A program made the translations under genes and the position numbers. DNA of 12,578 nt. It comes from Limiplasma sp964504385 (lineage in GTDB: Bacteria; Bacillota; Clostridia; Christensenellales; Aristaeellaceae). This document shows positions 6,821 through 12,578 of the stretch, piece by piece; within the stretch, counting starts at the first letter, position 1, and each line of letters opens with the position of its first letter. The notes under the pieces were generated by a model, which searched no databases, had not been told where the DNA came from, and saw only the letters and a program-made list of their open reading frames with translations. Where the stretch lies: positions 1 through 12,578 of the forward strand of contig CAZDEF010000071.1 of the NCBI GenBank assembly GCA_964504385.1. The letters are read 5' to 3'.

Positions 6821-7996
6821 TTAGAAGCTGAACAGATTGCTGGCGTTCACGGGGCTCATGGCACGCAGGGTCTCCACGATGCCGGGCAGCACCTCCAGCA
6901 CATAGTCCACATCCGCTTCGGTGGTGTCGTTGCCAAGGGACAGGCGCAGGCTGCCGTGCGCCACCTCATGGGGCAGGCCGATGGCCAGCAGCACATGCGA
7001 CGGATCAAGGCTTCCGCTGGTGCAGGCGGAACCGCTGGACGCAGCCACCCCGGCCAGATCCAGACGCATCAGCAGCGCTTCGCCCTCCACATAGCGCACG
7101 GAAACATTCACATTGCCGGGCAAACGGATGCTGGGATGACCATTGAGCTGTGAATCCGGAATGCTGGTCAGAATACCGTTGATCAGCTTATCGCGCAGCT
7201 TCGTCAGCCGCTCGGTATATTCGGGCAGTTCGGCCGTAGCCAGTTCAATGGCTTTGCCAAGGCCCACGATCGCGGGCAGATTCTCCGTGCCGGCACGCAG
7301 TCCGCGTTCCTGAGCGCCGCCAAAGATCAAATTGCTGATCTTCACACCCTTGCGGATGTAGAGTGCGCCGATGCCCTTGGGGGCGTGCAGCTTATGGCCG
7401 GACATGCTGAGCATATCCACATTCCACGCGTTAACGTCGATCGGGATAGCGCCGACAGCCTGCACAGCGTCGGTGTGGAACAGGATGCCCTTTTCCTTGG
7501 CAATCTTGCCGATCTCAGCAATGGGCTGCAGCGTGCCGATCTCATTGTTGGCGGCCATGATGGTGATGAGCACTGTATCCGGGCGGATGGCGTTCTTCAC
7601 ATCCTCCACCGAAACAAGGCCGTCCTTGTCCACCGGCAGATAGGTGACTTCGTACCCCTGCTTCTCCATGTAGGCGCAGGTGTGCAGCACGGCATGGTGC
7701 TCAATGGCACTGGTGATGATATGCTTGCCGGGCTTGTTGCCCACGGCACAGCGAATGGCCCAGTTGTCGCTTTCGCTGCCACCAGCGGTGAAGTAGATCT
7801 CGCGCGGCTCACAGCCCAGCGCGGCAGCCACCTGCTTGCGCGCATTTTCCAGCGCGCGGCGTGCGGCGCGGCCAAAGCTATGGATGGAGCTGGCGTTGCC
7901 GTAATACTGGGTGAAATACGGCATCATGGCCTCCAGCACTTCCGGACGAACGGAGGTGGTGGCCGCATTATCCATGTAAATCCGACGATCGCTCAT
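6821..7996 (-). CDS. iscS: Cysteine desulfurase IscS/NifS
   Basis: A 391-residue PLP enzyme that takes sulfur from cysteine (leaving alanine) as a persulfide and passes it to IscU and other acceptors. Seen: YMDNAATT (7-14), the cofactor-stacking His in IEHHAV (His101), the PLP lysine in SMSGHK (Lys202), RAGTEN (234-239), and the active-site loop SSGSACTSGS (320-329) with Cys325. The ten-residue loop with SACTSG marks the group I (IscS/NifS) type rather than SufS. I start at 7996: this ATG overlaps the iscR stop (ATGA at 7993-7996) and has GAGGA nine bases upstream. An in-frame ATG eight codons earlier would lie inside iscR and has no better site. Translation is probably coupled to iscR. Confidence 0.96.
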   Translation of the reverse strand: MSDRRIYMDNAATTSVRPEVLEAMMPYFTQYYGNASSIHSFGRAARRALENARKQVAAALGCEPREIYFTAGGSESDNWAIRCAVGNKPGKHIITSAIEHHAVLHTCAYMEKQGYEVTYLPVDKDGLVSVEDVKNAIRPDTVLITIMAANNEIGTLQPIAEIGKIAKEKGILFHTDAVQAVGAIPIDVNAWNVDMLSMSGHKLHAPKGIGALYIRKGVKISNLIFGGAQERGLRAGTENLPAIVGLGKAIELATAELPEYTERLTKLRDKLINGILTSIPDSQLNGHPSIRLPGNVNVSVRYVEGEALLMRLDLAGVAASSGSACTSGSLDPSHVLLAIGLPHEVAHGSLRLSLGNDTTEADVDYVLEVLPGIVETLRAMSPVNASNLFSF

Positions 7997-8418
7997 GGTT
8001 TTGTTTCCTCGCTTTCGCATGCGGGCTCCAGCATATCGCTGAGCCTGATCTTATCCAGTTCATTGTTGATGGAATCCGTCACCCGCTGCCACACTCGCCG
8101 TACTGGGCAGGTGCCGGAGCGATGGCAGGCGTGTTCCGTTCCGGCGCATTCGCTCAGTTCAATGGGGCCTTCCGCCGCATCGATGATATCCAGCATGGAC
8201 ATTTCCTCCGGGCTGCGCGCCAGCTGGTAGCCGCCCTGCGCGCCGCGCACGGTGCTCACCAGCCCTGCTCGTCTCAGGTTTCCCAGGATCTGCTCCAAAT
8301 ATTGCTTGGGTACACCAACCGTGGAAATGCTCTGCAGCGACTGCGGCCCCTCTCCGGCATGGGAAGCCAGATAATGCATAGCGTACACGGCATATTTGCC
8401 GCGTGTCGATAGCTTCAT
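7993..8418 (-). CDS. iscR: Rrf2-family Fe-S regulator IscR
   Basis: A 141-residue Rrf2 winged-helix regulator, expected to sense Fe-S status and repress its own isc operon. The N-terminus MKLSTRGKYAVYAMHYLA is typical of the family, the recognition region spans about 28-66 (ISTVGVPKQYLEQILGNLRR, VRGAQGGYQLA), and three cysteines are placed as in Fe-S IscR proteins: Cys91, Cys98 and Cys104 (ECAGTEHACHRSGTC). That pattern favours a [2Fe-2S] sensor over CymR, which lacks these cysteines. The start at 8418 has AAAGGAG at spacing 5; an open frame extending upstream to 8496 would run through the promoter and is rejected. It is first in the operon, divergent from the CapA-like gene, and overlaps iscS by four bases. 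Confidence 0.95.
   Translation of the reverse strand: MKLSTRGKYAVYAMHYLASHAGEGPQSLQSISTVGVPKQYLEQILGNLRRAGLVSTVRGAQGGYQLARSPEEMSMLDIIDAAEGPIELSECAGTEHACHRSGTCPVRRVWQRVTDSINNELDKIRLSDMLEPACESEETKP
8006..8010 (-). promoter_or_regulatory. Ribosome binding site that decides the iscS start
   Basis: GAGGA on the minus strand, inside the 3' end of iscR, nine bases from the ATG at 7996. With the ATGA overlap it argues against the longer reading from 8020. Confidence 0.6.
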
Positions 8419-8431
8419 GGGGTCTCCTTTC

Positions 8432-8460
8432 GGAATCCCGACTTTTTTAATCGGATTTCC
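8432..8460 (-). promoter_or_regulatory. Candidate IscR operator or leader hairpin
   Basis: Ten-base arms (8432-8441 and 8451-8460) form an inverted repeat with eight of ten positions matched around a nine-base A/T-rich centre (CTTTTTTAA on the plus strand). It lies just downstream of the predicted iscR transcription start and ahead of the ribosome binding site. This fits an autoregulatory Rrf2 operator in shape and place, though the same bases could fold as a weak hairpin in the mRNA leader. Assignment to IscR is inference. Confidence 0.45.
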
Positions 8461-8467
8461 AGAAGCA

Positions 8468-8496
8468 AGAATATCACGAACACACACAGCTGTCAA
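8468..8496 (-). promoter_or_regulatory. Sigma-A promoter of the isc operon
   Basis: On the minus strand, -35 TTGACA (consensus, 8491-8496), a 17-base spacer, and -10 TATTCT (8468-8473) with an extended TGn (TGATATTCT). The predicted start is near 8461, leaving a leader of about 43 bases to iscR. A promoter this close to consensus would need a repressor to be adjustable, which fits IscR autoregulation. Confidence 0.8.
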
Positions 8497-8543
8497 TGCT
8501 TTTGCGCTTTTTAGCTGGAACTTTTTGCACGGAAACCGCTTTC

Positions 8544-8572
8544 TTGCATAAGGCGAGCTGATATGGTATCAT
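8544..8572 (+). promoter_or_regulatory. Sigma-A promoter of the CapA-like gene
   Basis: -35 TTGCAT (8544-8549), a 17-base spacer, and -10 TATCAT (8567-8572) with an extended TGn (TGGTATCAT). The predicted start is near 8579, with AAAGGGGG ahead of the ATG at 8608. Its -35 box lies about 50 bases from that of iscR, back to back. Confidence 0.7.
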
Positions 8573-8607
8573 GTGGATAAGCGGATCATCAGAAAGGGGG
8601 GCACGTT

Positions 8608-9951
8608 ATGAAGAAGCGCCGGCGCGGCATATCGCTGGGCACAGTGATCATGCTCCTGCTTACCGTCTTGTCGCTGGTAGGCTTTCTGGCGCTGATGCCC
8701 TCCTTCACTGGTCATCAGGATATCCGGCTGGATGCCGTACAGCTGGCCGTTGCCATGGACGAATCCCTCTCCCAGCTGGCCGCTGTTTCGGGTGAGCACA
8801 TCCGGCTCCGCCCACAGTCCACCATTCTGCCGCCGGAGAGCCTTGCCACAGCGCTGCCCCACTCCCCCGCTTCGCAGCCGACAGCCACTCCTCAGCCTGC
8901 TGTGACCGCGCAGCCGGAGCTTTCCTTCTCCCTGAGCGCCGTTGGCAGCATTCTGTGCAACACCACGGTTCGAAAGGCGCTGACGATCGACGACGTTTAT
9001 CGCTTCGATATTCTGACCGATCAGCTCAAGGGGGCTTTTGCTGCTGATCTGAGCCTTGCAACGCTGGAACACACAGTGATCGAAAACAACCGGCTGGACA
9101 ATGTCAACATGCCTGCCGCGCTTCTTTCGTCTCTGGCCGCCACAGGGATCAACGTGCTGGATTTGGGACACCCGAATATTCTGAACAGCGGTATGGACGG
9201 CTTGAGCGCTACTGCACAGGCGGTTCGAAGCGCTGGGATGATGCCGCTGGGCGTGTATGCCACTGCAGACGAACGCACGCAGGGAACATGGCTCAACCTG
9301 AACGGCTGCTCAGTCGCGCTGCTGCATTATCAGGAGGAGGTCAGTTCCACCAGCCGCAAACAAAGCACGGAAGAGGAACGTCAGCTGGCATTGGCCGAGC
9401 TGGATCCCGAAGCCATTCTCGCCGATATTGCCGATGTGCGCGAACGCGGCGCGCAGGTCGTGCTCGTTTCCCTGTGCTGGGGCAAAGAAGGCGCTTCTGC
9501 TCCCACTGATGAGCAGATCGCGCTGGCGCAGGCCATGGCTGATGCAGGTGCAGATATCATCATCGGTACGCACAGCGGCGTGCTGCAGCCTGTGCAGCTG
9601 CTGGCCGCCGATCGCGGCGACGGCAAATATCACCCTGTGCTTTGCGCCTATTCGCTGGGGTATCTGTTCAGCCCAGACCGCGAAAGCCGCCAGACTTTGA
9701 CCAGTATTCTGCTGGAAACGGAAGTGACTTATCATATTGCGACTGGATGCATCGCCTTTGAAAACCTGACCTACACGCCTACCTATGCATGGCGAGGGAA
9801 GCAGGACGGACGCACGCTCTATCGCATTCTGCTCAATGATAACCGGAACTATCCGTCATTTGTAGACGACAGCCAGCGTTCTGTGATGGAACGTTCCTAT
9901 ACGCTTGCTACGAGCGTCATGGCGGACACCGGCATCCCTTTAGCCGAATAA
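8608..9951 (+). CDS. CapA-like (PGA_cap) membrane-anchored protein, metal site degenerate
   Basis: A 447-residue protein with a basic N-terminus, one transmembrane segment (about 10-31), a Pro/Thr-rich linker (about 83-104) and an extracellular domain resembling CapA, the metallophosphoesterase-fold family linked to poly-gamma-glutamate capsule. The order of motifs is kept but key residues are not: GD is GS (113-114), NLE is TLE (152-154), LANNHxxDxG is LGHPNILNSG (186-195), HWG is CWG (290-292), GHHPH is GTHSG (320-324), and YSLGN is YSLGY (348-352). The AGADIIIG strand (313-320) is typical. I infer the fold without the usual metal chemistry; the function is unknown. No capB, capC or pgsE genes are nearby, so a capsule role is not supported. 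It is the only plus-strand gene, transcribed alone. Confidence 0.82.
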   Translation: MKKRRRGISLGTVIMLLLTVLSLVGFLALMPSFTGHQDIRLDAVQLAVAMDESLSQLAAVSGEHIRLRPQSTILPPESLATALPHSPASQPTATPQPAVTAQPELSFSLSAVGSILCNTTVRKALTIDDVYRFDILTDQLKGAFAADLSLATLEHTVIENNRLDNVNMPAALLSSLAATGINVLDLGHPNILNSGMDGLSATAQAVRSAGMMPLGVYATADERTQGTWLNLNGCSVALLHYQEEVSSTSRKQSTEEERQLALAELDPEAILADIADVRERGAQVVLVSLCWGKEGASAPTDEQIALAQAMADAGADIIIGTHSGVLQPVQLLAADRGDGKYHPVLCAYSLGYLFSPDRESRQTLTSILLETEVTYHIATGCIAFENLTYTPTYAWRGKQDGRTLYRILLNDNRNYPSFVDDSQRSVMERSYTLATSVMADTGIPLAE

Positions 9952-9959
9952 CATGTCAG

Positions 9960-10004
9960 CATACAATGATCCCCGGAACATCACGTTCCGGGGATCATTG
10001 TATG
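9960..10004. terminator. Bidirectional terminator between convergent genes
   Basis: Perfect 20-base arms (9960-9979 and 9985-10004) around a five-base loop (ATCAC). The core is GC-rich (CCCCGGAAC) and the outer part A/T-rich, so each strand ends the core with a moderately T-rich stretch (ATCATTGTATG). It lies nine bases past the CapA-like stop and 12 bases past the gpmI stop, serving both. Confidence 0.85.
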
Positions 10005-10016
10005 TGTATGTGATAC

Positions 10017-11564
10017 TCAGCCGATGATCAGGCTCTTGCCCGTCATTTCGGCAGGCACGGTCAAACCCATGCTGCTCAGCATCGTGGGGGCAATATCCGC
10101 AAGGCGGCCGCCGTCGCGCAGCTGCTTGCCGATCATTTCTTCGCCCACAGCGATGAACGGTACGGGATTGGTGGTGTGAGCGGTGAAGGGCTCACCGGTC
10201 ACAGGATCGACCATCTGATCGGCGTTGCCGTGGTCAGCCGTCACAAATACGCGGCCGCCATTCTGCAGGATGGCGTTCACGACCTGATCCACGCAATCGT
10301 CCACAGCCTCAACAGCCTTCATGGCAGCGGGCATAATGCCGGTATGGCCCACCATGTCGCAGTTGGCGAAGTTGAGGATCATGACATCGTATTTCTTCTC
10401 GTTGATCAGCTCGATTGCCTTCTCGGTGATCTCATAGGCGCTCATATCGGGCTTCATGTCAAAAGTGGCTACCTTGGAGGAGGGGATCAGCACGCGATCC
10501 TCGCCCTCGTTGGCCTTTTCCACGCCGCCATTGAAGAAGAAGGTGACGTGCGCATACTTCTGCGTTTCGGCAATGCGCAGCTGGGTCTTGCCCTGCTTGG
10601 CCAGATATTCGCCCAGCGTGTTCTCCATGGTCTCCGGCGGATTGACGATTTCCAGTCCGGTGAAGGTCTCGTCGTACTGCGTCATGCTGACGAAGTTTAC
10701 CTTGAAGTAACCGTTGCCGCGCACAAAGCCGTCAAAGTCGGGCTGGATGAAGGTGCGGGTCAGCTGACGGGCGCGATCCGGACGGAAGTTGAAGAAGATC
10801 ACGCTGTCGCCTTCGGCGATCACGCCGGTGGGCTTGCCGTTCTCCAGCACCACAGTGGGCTTCACAAATTCATCGGTCTCTTCGATGGCATAGCTCTGTT
10901 CCACAGCCTGAGCGCCGCTTTCCGCAGTCGCCTGACCCTGACCAAGCACCATGGCGTCGTACGCCTTCTGAACGCGGTCCCACAGGTTATCGCGGTCCAT
11001 GGCCCAGTAACGGCCCATCACGGTGGCGATCTTGCCCACGCCGATCTCTTCGCACTTCTGCTGCAGTTCCTTCACATAGTCGATGCCGCTGGACGGGGGA
11101 ACATCGCGGCCATCCAGGAAGCAGTGCACATATACATCCTTTACGCCGCGCTGCTTGCACATTTCAAGCAGGGCATACAGATGGGTGTTGTGGCTGTGCA
11201 CGCCGCCATCGGAAAGCAGACCCATCAGGTGAACGGCCTTGCCGGTCTCCTTGGCCAGATCCATGGCCTTCACCAGCGGCTTCTTCTGGAAGAACGTTCC
11301 ATCCTGAATGTCCTTGGTGATGCGGGTCAGTTCCTGATAGACGATGCGGCCAGCGCCAATATTCAGGTGGCCCACCTCGCTGTTGCCCATCTGGCCGTCC
11401 GGCAGACCCACGTCCATGCCGCTGGCGCCCAGCTGGGTATGGGGATACTTGGCCATCAGCGCGTCCAGCTTGGGCGTGCCCTGCTGATAAATGGCATTGC
11501 CTTCATGCGCGGGGTTGATGCCGAAACCATCCATGATGATCAGGGCAGTCATGGTCTTTTCCAT
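10017..11564 (-). CDS. gpmI: 2,3-bisphosphoglycerate-independent phosphoglycerate mutase
   Basis: A 515-residue iPGM, the usual family length, converting 3-phosphoglycerate to 2-phosphoglycerate in glycolysis with two Mn ions. Seen: metal-binding Asp12 in LIIMDGFG (9-15, metal site of the alkaline phosphatase fold), the phosphoserine nucleophile Ser62 in QMGNSEVGHLNIG (58-70), SDGGVHSH (118-125, His124), RPDRARQ (261-267), ANCDMVGHTG (400-409, Asp403 and His407), and VTADHGNAD (441-449, Asp444 and His445), with His463 in TAHTTNPVP. The start at 11564 has AAGGAG about 12 bases upstream, rather far; an ATG four codons in has no better site. The ribosome binding site overlaps the tpiA stop codon, so the two are tightly linked in a pgk-tpiA-gpmI operon. 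Confidence 0.97.
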   Translation of the reverse strand: MEKTMTALIIMDGFGINPAHEGNAIYQQGTPKLDALMAKYPHTQLGASGMDVGLPDGQMGNSEVGHLNIGAGRIVYQELTRITKDIQDGTFFQKKPLVKAMDLAKETGKAVHLMGLLSDGGVHSHNTHLYALLEMCKQRGVKDVYVHCFLDGRDVPPSSGIDYVKELQQKCEEIGVGKIATVMGRYWAMDRDNLWDRVQKAYDAMVLGQGQATAESGAQAVEQSYAIEETDEFVKPTVVLENGKPTGVIAEGDSVIFFNFRPDRARQLTRTFIQPDFDGFVRGNGYFKVNFVSMTQYDETFTGLEIVNPPETMENTLGEYLAKQGKTQLRIAETQKYAHVTFFFNGGVEKANEGEDRVLIPSSKVATFDMKPDMSAYEITEKAIELINEKKYDVMILNFANCDMVGHTGIMPAAMKAVEAVDDCVDQVVNAILQNGGRVFVTADHGNADQMVDPVTGEPFTAHTTNPVPFIAVGEEMIGKQLRDGGRLADIAPTMLSSMGLTVPAEMTGKSLIIG

Positions 11565-11583
11565 AATGGTTGCGATCTCCTTC

Positions 11584-12336
11584 TTACTTGTTGTAGAGAA
11601 CGACCTGCGTGAAGTCGGGGGCCTTGAGGGACGCGCCGCCGATCAGGCCGCCGTCGATCTCGGGCTGAGCCATGAGGCCCTTGACATTCTTGGGGTTCAT
11701 GCTGCCGCCGTACTGGATGCGCACAGCGTCGGCCACATCCTTGCCGTACTTGCGCTCAATAGCCTTGCGGATCACGCCGATGGTCTCATTGGCCTGTTCG
11801 TCGGTAGCAGTCAGGCCCGTGCCGCTGGCCCATACGGGCTCGTAGGCCACCACGACGTTCTTGATCTCGTCATTGGTCAGGCCGTGCAGTGCCATCAGGG
11901 TCTGATATTCCACGATGATGTCGGTGTAGCCGCTCTCGCGCTCATCCTTGAGCTCGCCCACACAGATGATCGGAATCAGGCCGGCAGCCACAGCCGCCTT
12001 GGTGCGCAGGTTCACGGTCTTGTCAGTCTCGGCAAAATACTGACGACGTTCGCTGTGACCGATGACCACATACTCCACGCCGCAGGCCTTGAGCATCGCA
12101 GCGCTCAGCTCGCCGGTGTAGGCGCCGCTGGCGGCAAAGTGGACATTCTGAGCGCCCAGATGGATGTTGGAGCCCTCAGCCGCTTCCTTCACGGCAGCAA
12201 AGTTGGTCGCGGGCACGCATACCACCACGTCGCAGTCCGCATCCTTCACGCTCTCCATGAGGGCGCTGACCAGTTCGCGGGCTTCATCGGGGGTCTTGTT
12301 CATCTTCCAGTTGCCGGCAATAATGGGCTTACGCAT
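11584..12336 (-). CDS. tpiA: Triosephosphate isomerase
   Basis: A 250-residue TIM-barrel enzyme, exactly the family size, interconverting dihydroxyacetone phosphate and glyceraldehyde 3-phosphate. Seen: the substrate loop AGNWKMN (7-13) with Asn9 and Lys11, the electrophile His94 in VVIGHSERR (90-98), the catalytic base Glu166 in AYEPVWASGTG (164-174), and YGGSM (209-213) plus GLIGGASL (230-237) for phosphate binding. I start at 12336 (MRKPIIAGNWK) because GAGGT lies nine bases upstream and homologues begin here; an open frame 12 codons longer has no such support. It sits between pgk and gpmI. Confidence 0.97.
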   Translation of the reverse strand: MRKPIIAGNWKMNKTPDEARELVSALMESVKDADCDVVVCVPATNFAAVKEAAEGSNIHLGAQNVHFAASGAYTGELSAAMLKACGVEYVVIGHSERRQYFAETDKTVNLRTKAAVAAGLIPIICVGELKDERESGYTDIIVEYQTLMALHGLTNDEIKNVVVAYEPVWASGTGLTATDEQANETIGVIRKAIERKYGKDVADAVRIQYGGSMNPKNVKGLMAQPEIDGGLIGGASLKAPDFTQVVLYNK

Positions 12337-12362
12337 AGTGATCGTACCTCTTTCATGTGATT

Positions 12363-12381
12363 CCGGTATCAATATACCCGG
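12363..12381 (-). repeat. Inverted repeat upstream of tpiA
   Basis: CCGGTAT (12363-12369) and ATACCCGG (12374-12381) pair with one bulged C around a four-base loop (CAAT). It lies about 27 bases ahead of the tpiA start and could be a small hairpin in the mRNA leader. Confidence 0.4.
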
Positions 12382-12382
12382 T

Positions 12383-12397
12383 TTTCAGGATCTGAAA
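12383..12397 (-). repeat. Palindrome upstream of tpiA
   Basis: TTTCAG-GAT-CTGAAA, perfect six-base arms around three bases. It could be a protein-binding site or chance; no operator is recognised. It resembles parS halves but with the wrong spacing. Confidence 0.35.
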
Positions 12398-12416
12398 CAT
12401 CGATCCGTTTCGTAAA

Positions 12417-12450
12417 GCTGCGCAGGCCGCCAAAAGCAGCCTGCGCCAGC
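12417..12450 (-). other. Hairpin between pgk and tpiA
   Basis: Perfect eight-base arms GCGCAGGC (12420-12427) and GCCTGCGC (12439-12446), extended by three more pairs (12417-12419 with 12448-12450) across a one-base bulge. In the direction of transcription it starts 13 bases after the pgk stop and is followed by only three T's, so it looks more like an mRNA-processing or stabilising stem, or a leaky attenuator, than a full terminator. Confidence 0.55.
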
Positions 12451-12462
12451 AAAAGGGATTTC

Positions 12463-12578
12463 TTACTTGTCGTCCAGAGCGGCAACGCCGGGCAGGACCT
12501 TGCCTTCCAGATATTCCAGAGAAGCGCCGCCGCCGGTGGAGATGTGGGTCATCTTGTCGCCCAGGCCCATCTGCTCAA
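12463..12578 (-). CDS. pgk: Phosphoglycerate kinase, C-terminal end (partial)
   Basis: Only the last 38 residues are in the window; the gene runs off the right edge. The frame ends HISTGGGASLEYLEGKVLPG (with VAALDDK and TAA), which is the conserved C-terminus of phosphoglycerate kinase, including the STGGGAS loop near the nucleotide site. The enzyme makes ATP and 3-phosphoglycerate from 1,3-bisphosphoglycerate. It is upstream of tpiA and gpmI, with 126 bases and several dyads between its stop and the tpiA start. Confidence 0.93.
   Translation of the reverse strand, partial: EQMGLGDKMTHISTGGGASLEYLEGKVLPGVAALDDK

Noticed and set aside
8419..8496. 26-residue N-terminal extension of iscR
   Set aside because: It would translate the -10 and -35 boxes, and the internal ATG at 8418 has a strong ribosome site and the family N-terminus.
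8497..8543. CTTTTT-containing near-repeats between the divergent promoters
   Set aside because: Spacing is irregular and the units are short; likely just A/T-rich promoter-flanking DNA.
8569..9171. Minus-strand open frame opposite the CapA-like gene
   Set aside because: It would run into the divergent promoter region, has no family signature, and the plus frame has promoter, ribosome site and domain.
10176..11612. Plus-strand open frame opposite gpmI
   Set aside because: Antisense to a complete, motif-perfect phosphoglycerate mutase; no recognisable domain.
12383..12398. Possible parS site (TGTTTCAG...CTGAAAAC on the minus strand)
   Set aside because: parS is a 16-bp palindrome TGTTTCACGTGAAACA; here the halves are three bases too far apart and lack the central CACGTG.

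Overview
This window looks like chromosomal DNA of a moderately GC-rich Firmicute, most likely an uncultured or gut-type Clostridia. The basis is good AGGAGG-type ribosome binding sites, sigma-A promoters with extended -10 boxes, a pgk-tpiA-gpmI glycolytic order, chromosomal-type Soj/Spo0J proteins, and an iscR-iscS-iscU cluster. Genus cannot be told from the sequence alone. Genes are densely packed, no gap exceeds 300 bases, and there are no rRNA, tRNA, CRISPR or insertion-sequence features that I can see.

Layout. All genes but one lie on the minus strand, so transcription runs right to left. At the right edge is the 3' end of pgk (partial), then tpiA and gpmI, three enzymes of lower glycolysis. 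gpmI converges on the only plus-strand gene, a membrane-anchored CapA-like protein (8608-9951), with a 20-bp perfect-stem hairpin between them. That gene is divergent from iscR; both promoters sit in the 189-bp gap. The isc operon follows: iscR (Fe-S sensing repressor), iscS (cysteine desulfurase), iscU (scaffold) and then hflX, a ribosome-splitting-type GTPase that carries an extra N-terminal JAMM-like domain. A good promoter lies between hflX and the next block. That block holds two M15 (VanY-type) D,D-carboxypeptidases, parA, parB, and a third, membrane-anchored M15-like protein. Two hairpins at 5-76 end it.

How the genes fit. The left half links chromosome segregation (ParA/ParB) with peptidoglycan trimming (three M15 paralogues) in what appears to be one transcription unit. 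The middle is Fe-S cluster assembly under its own regulator. The right is central carbon metabolism.

Most interesting points: (1) the third M15 paralogue has lost its zinc ligands and catalytic Glu and is probably a non-catalytic wall-binding protein co-transcribed with parAB; (2) the CapA-like protein has likewise lost nearly all metal-binding positions of its family; (3) HflX is fused to a domain with an intact E...HxHP...SxxD signature; (4) an inverted repeat sits just downstream of the iscR promoter. These are readings of motifs; none has been checked by search or structure.
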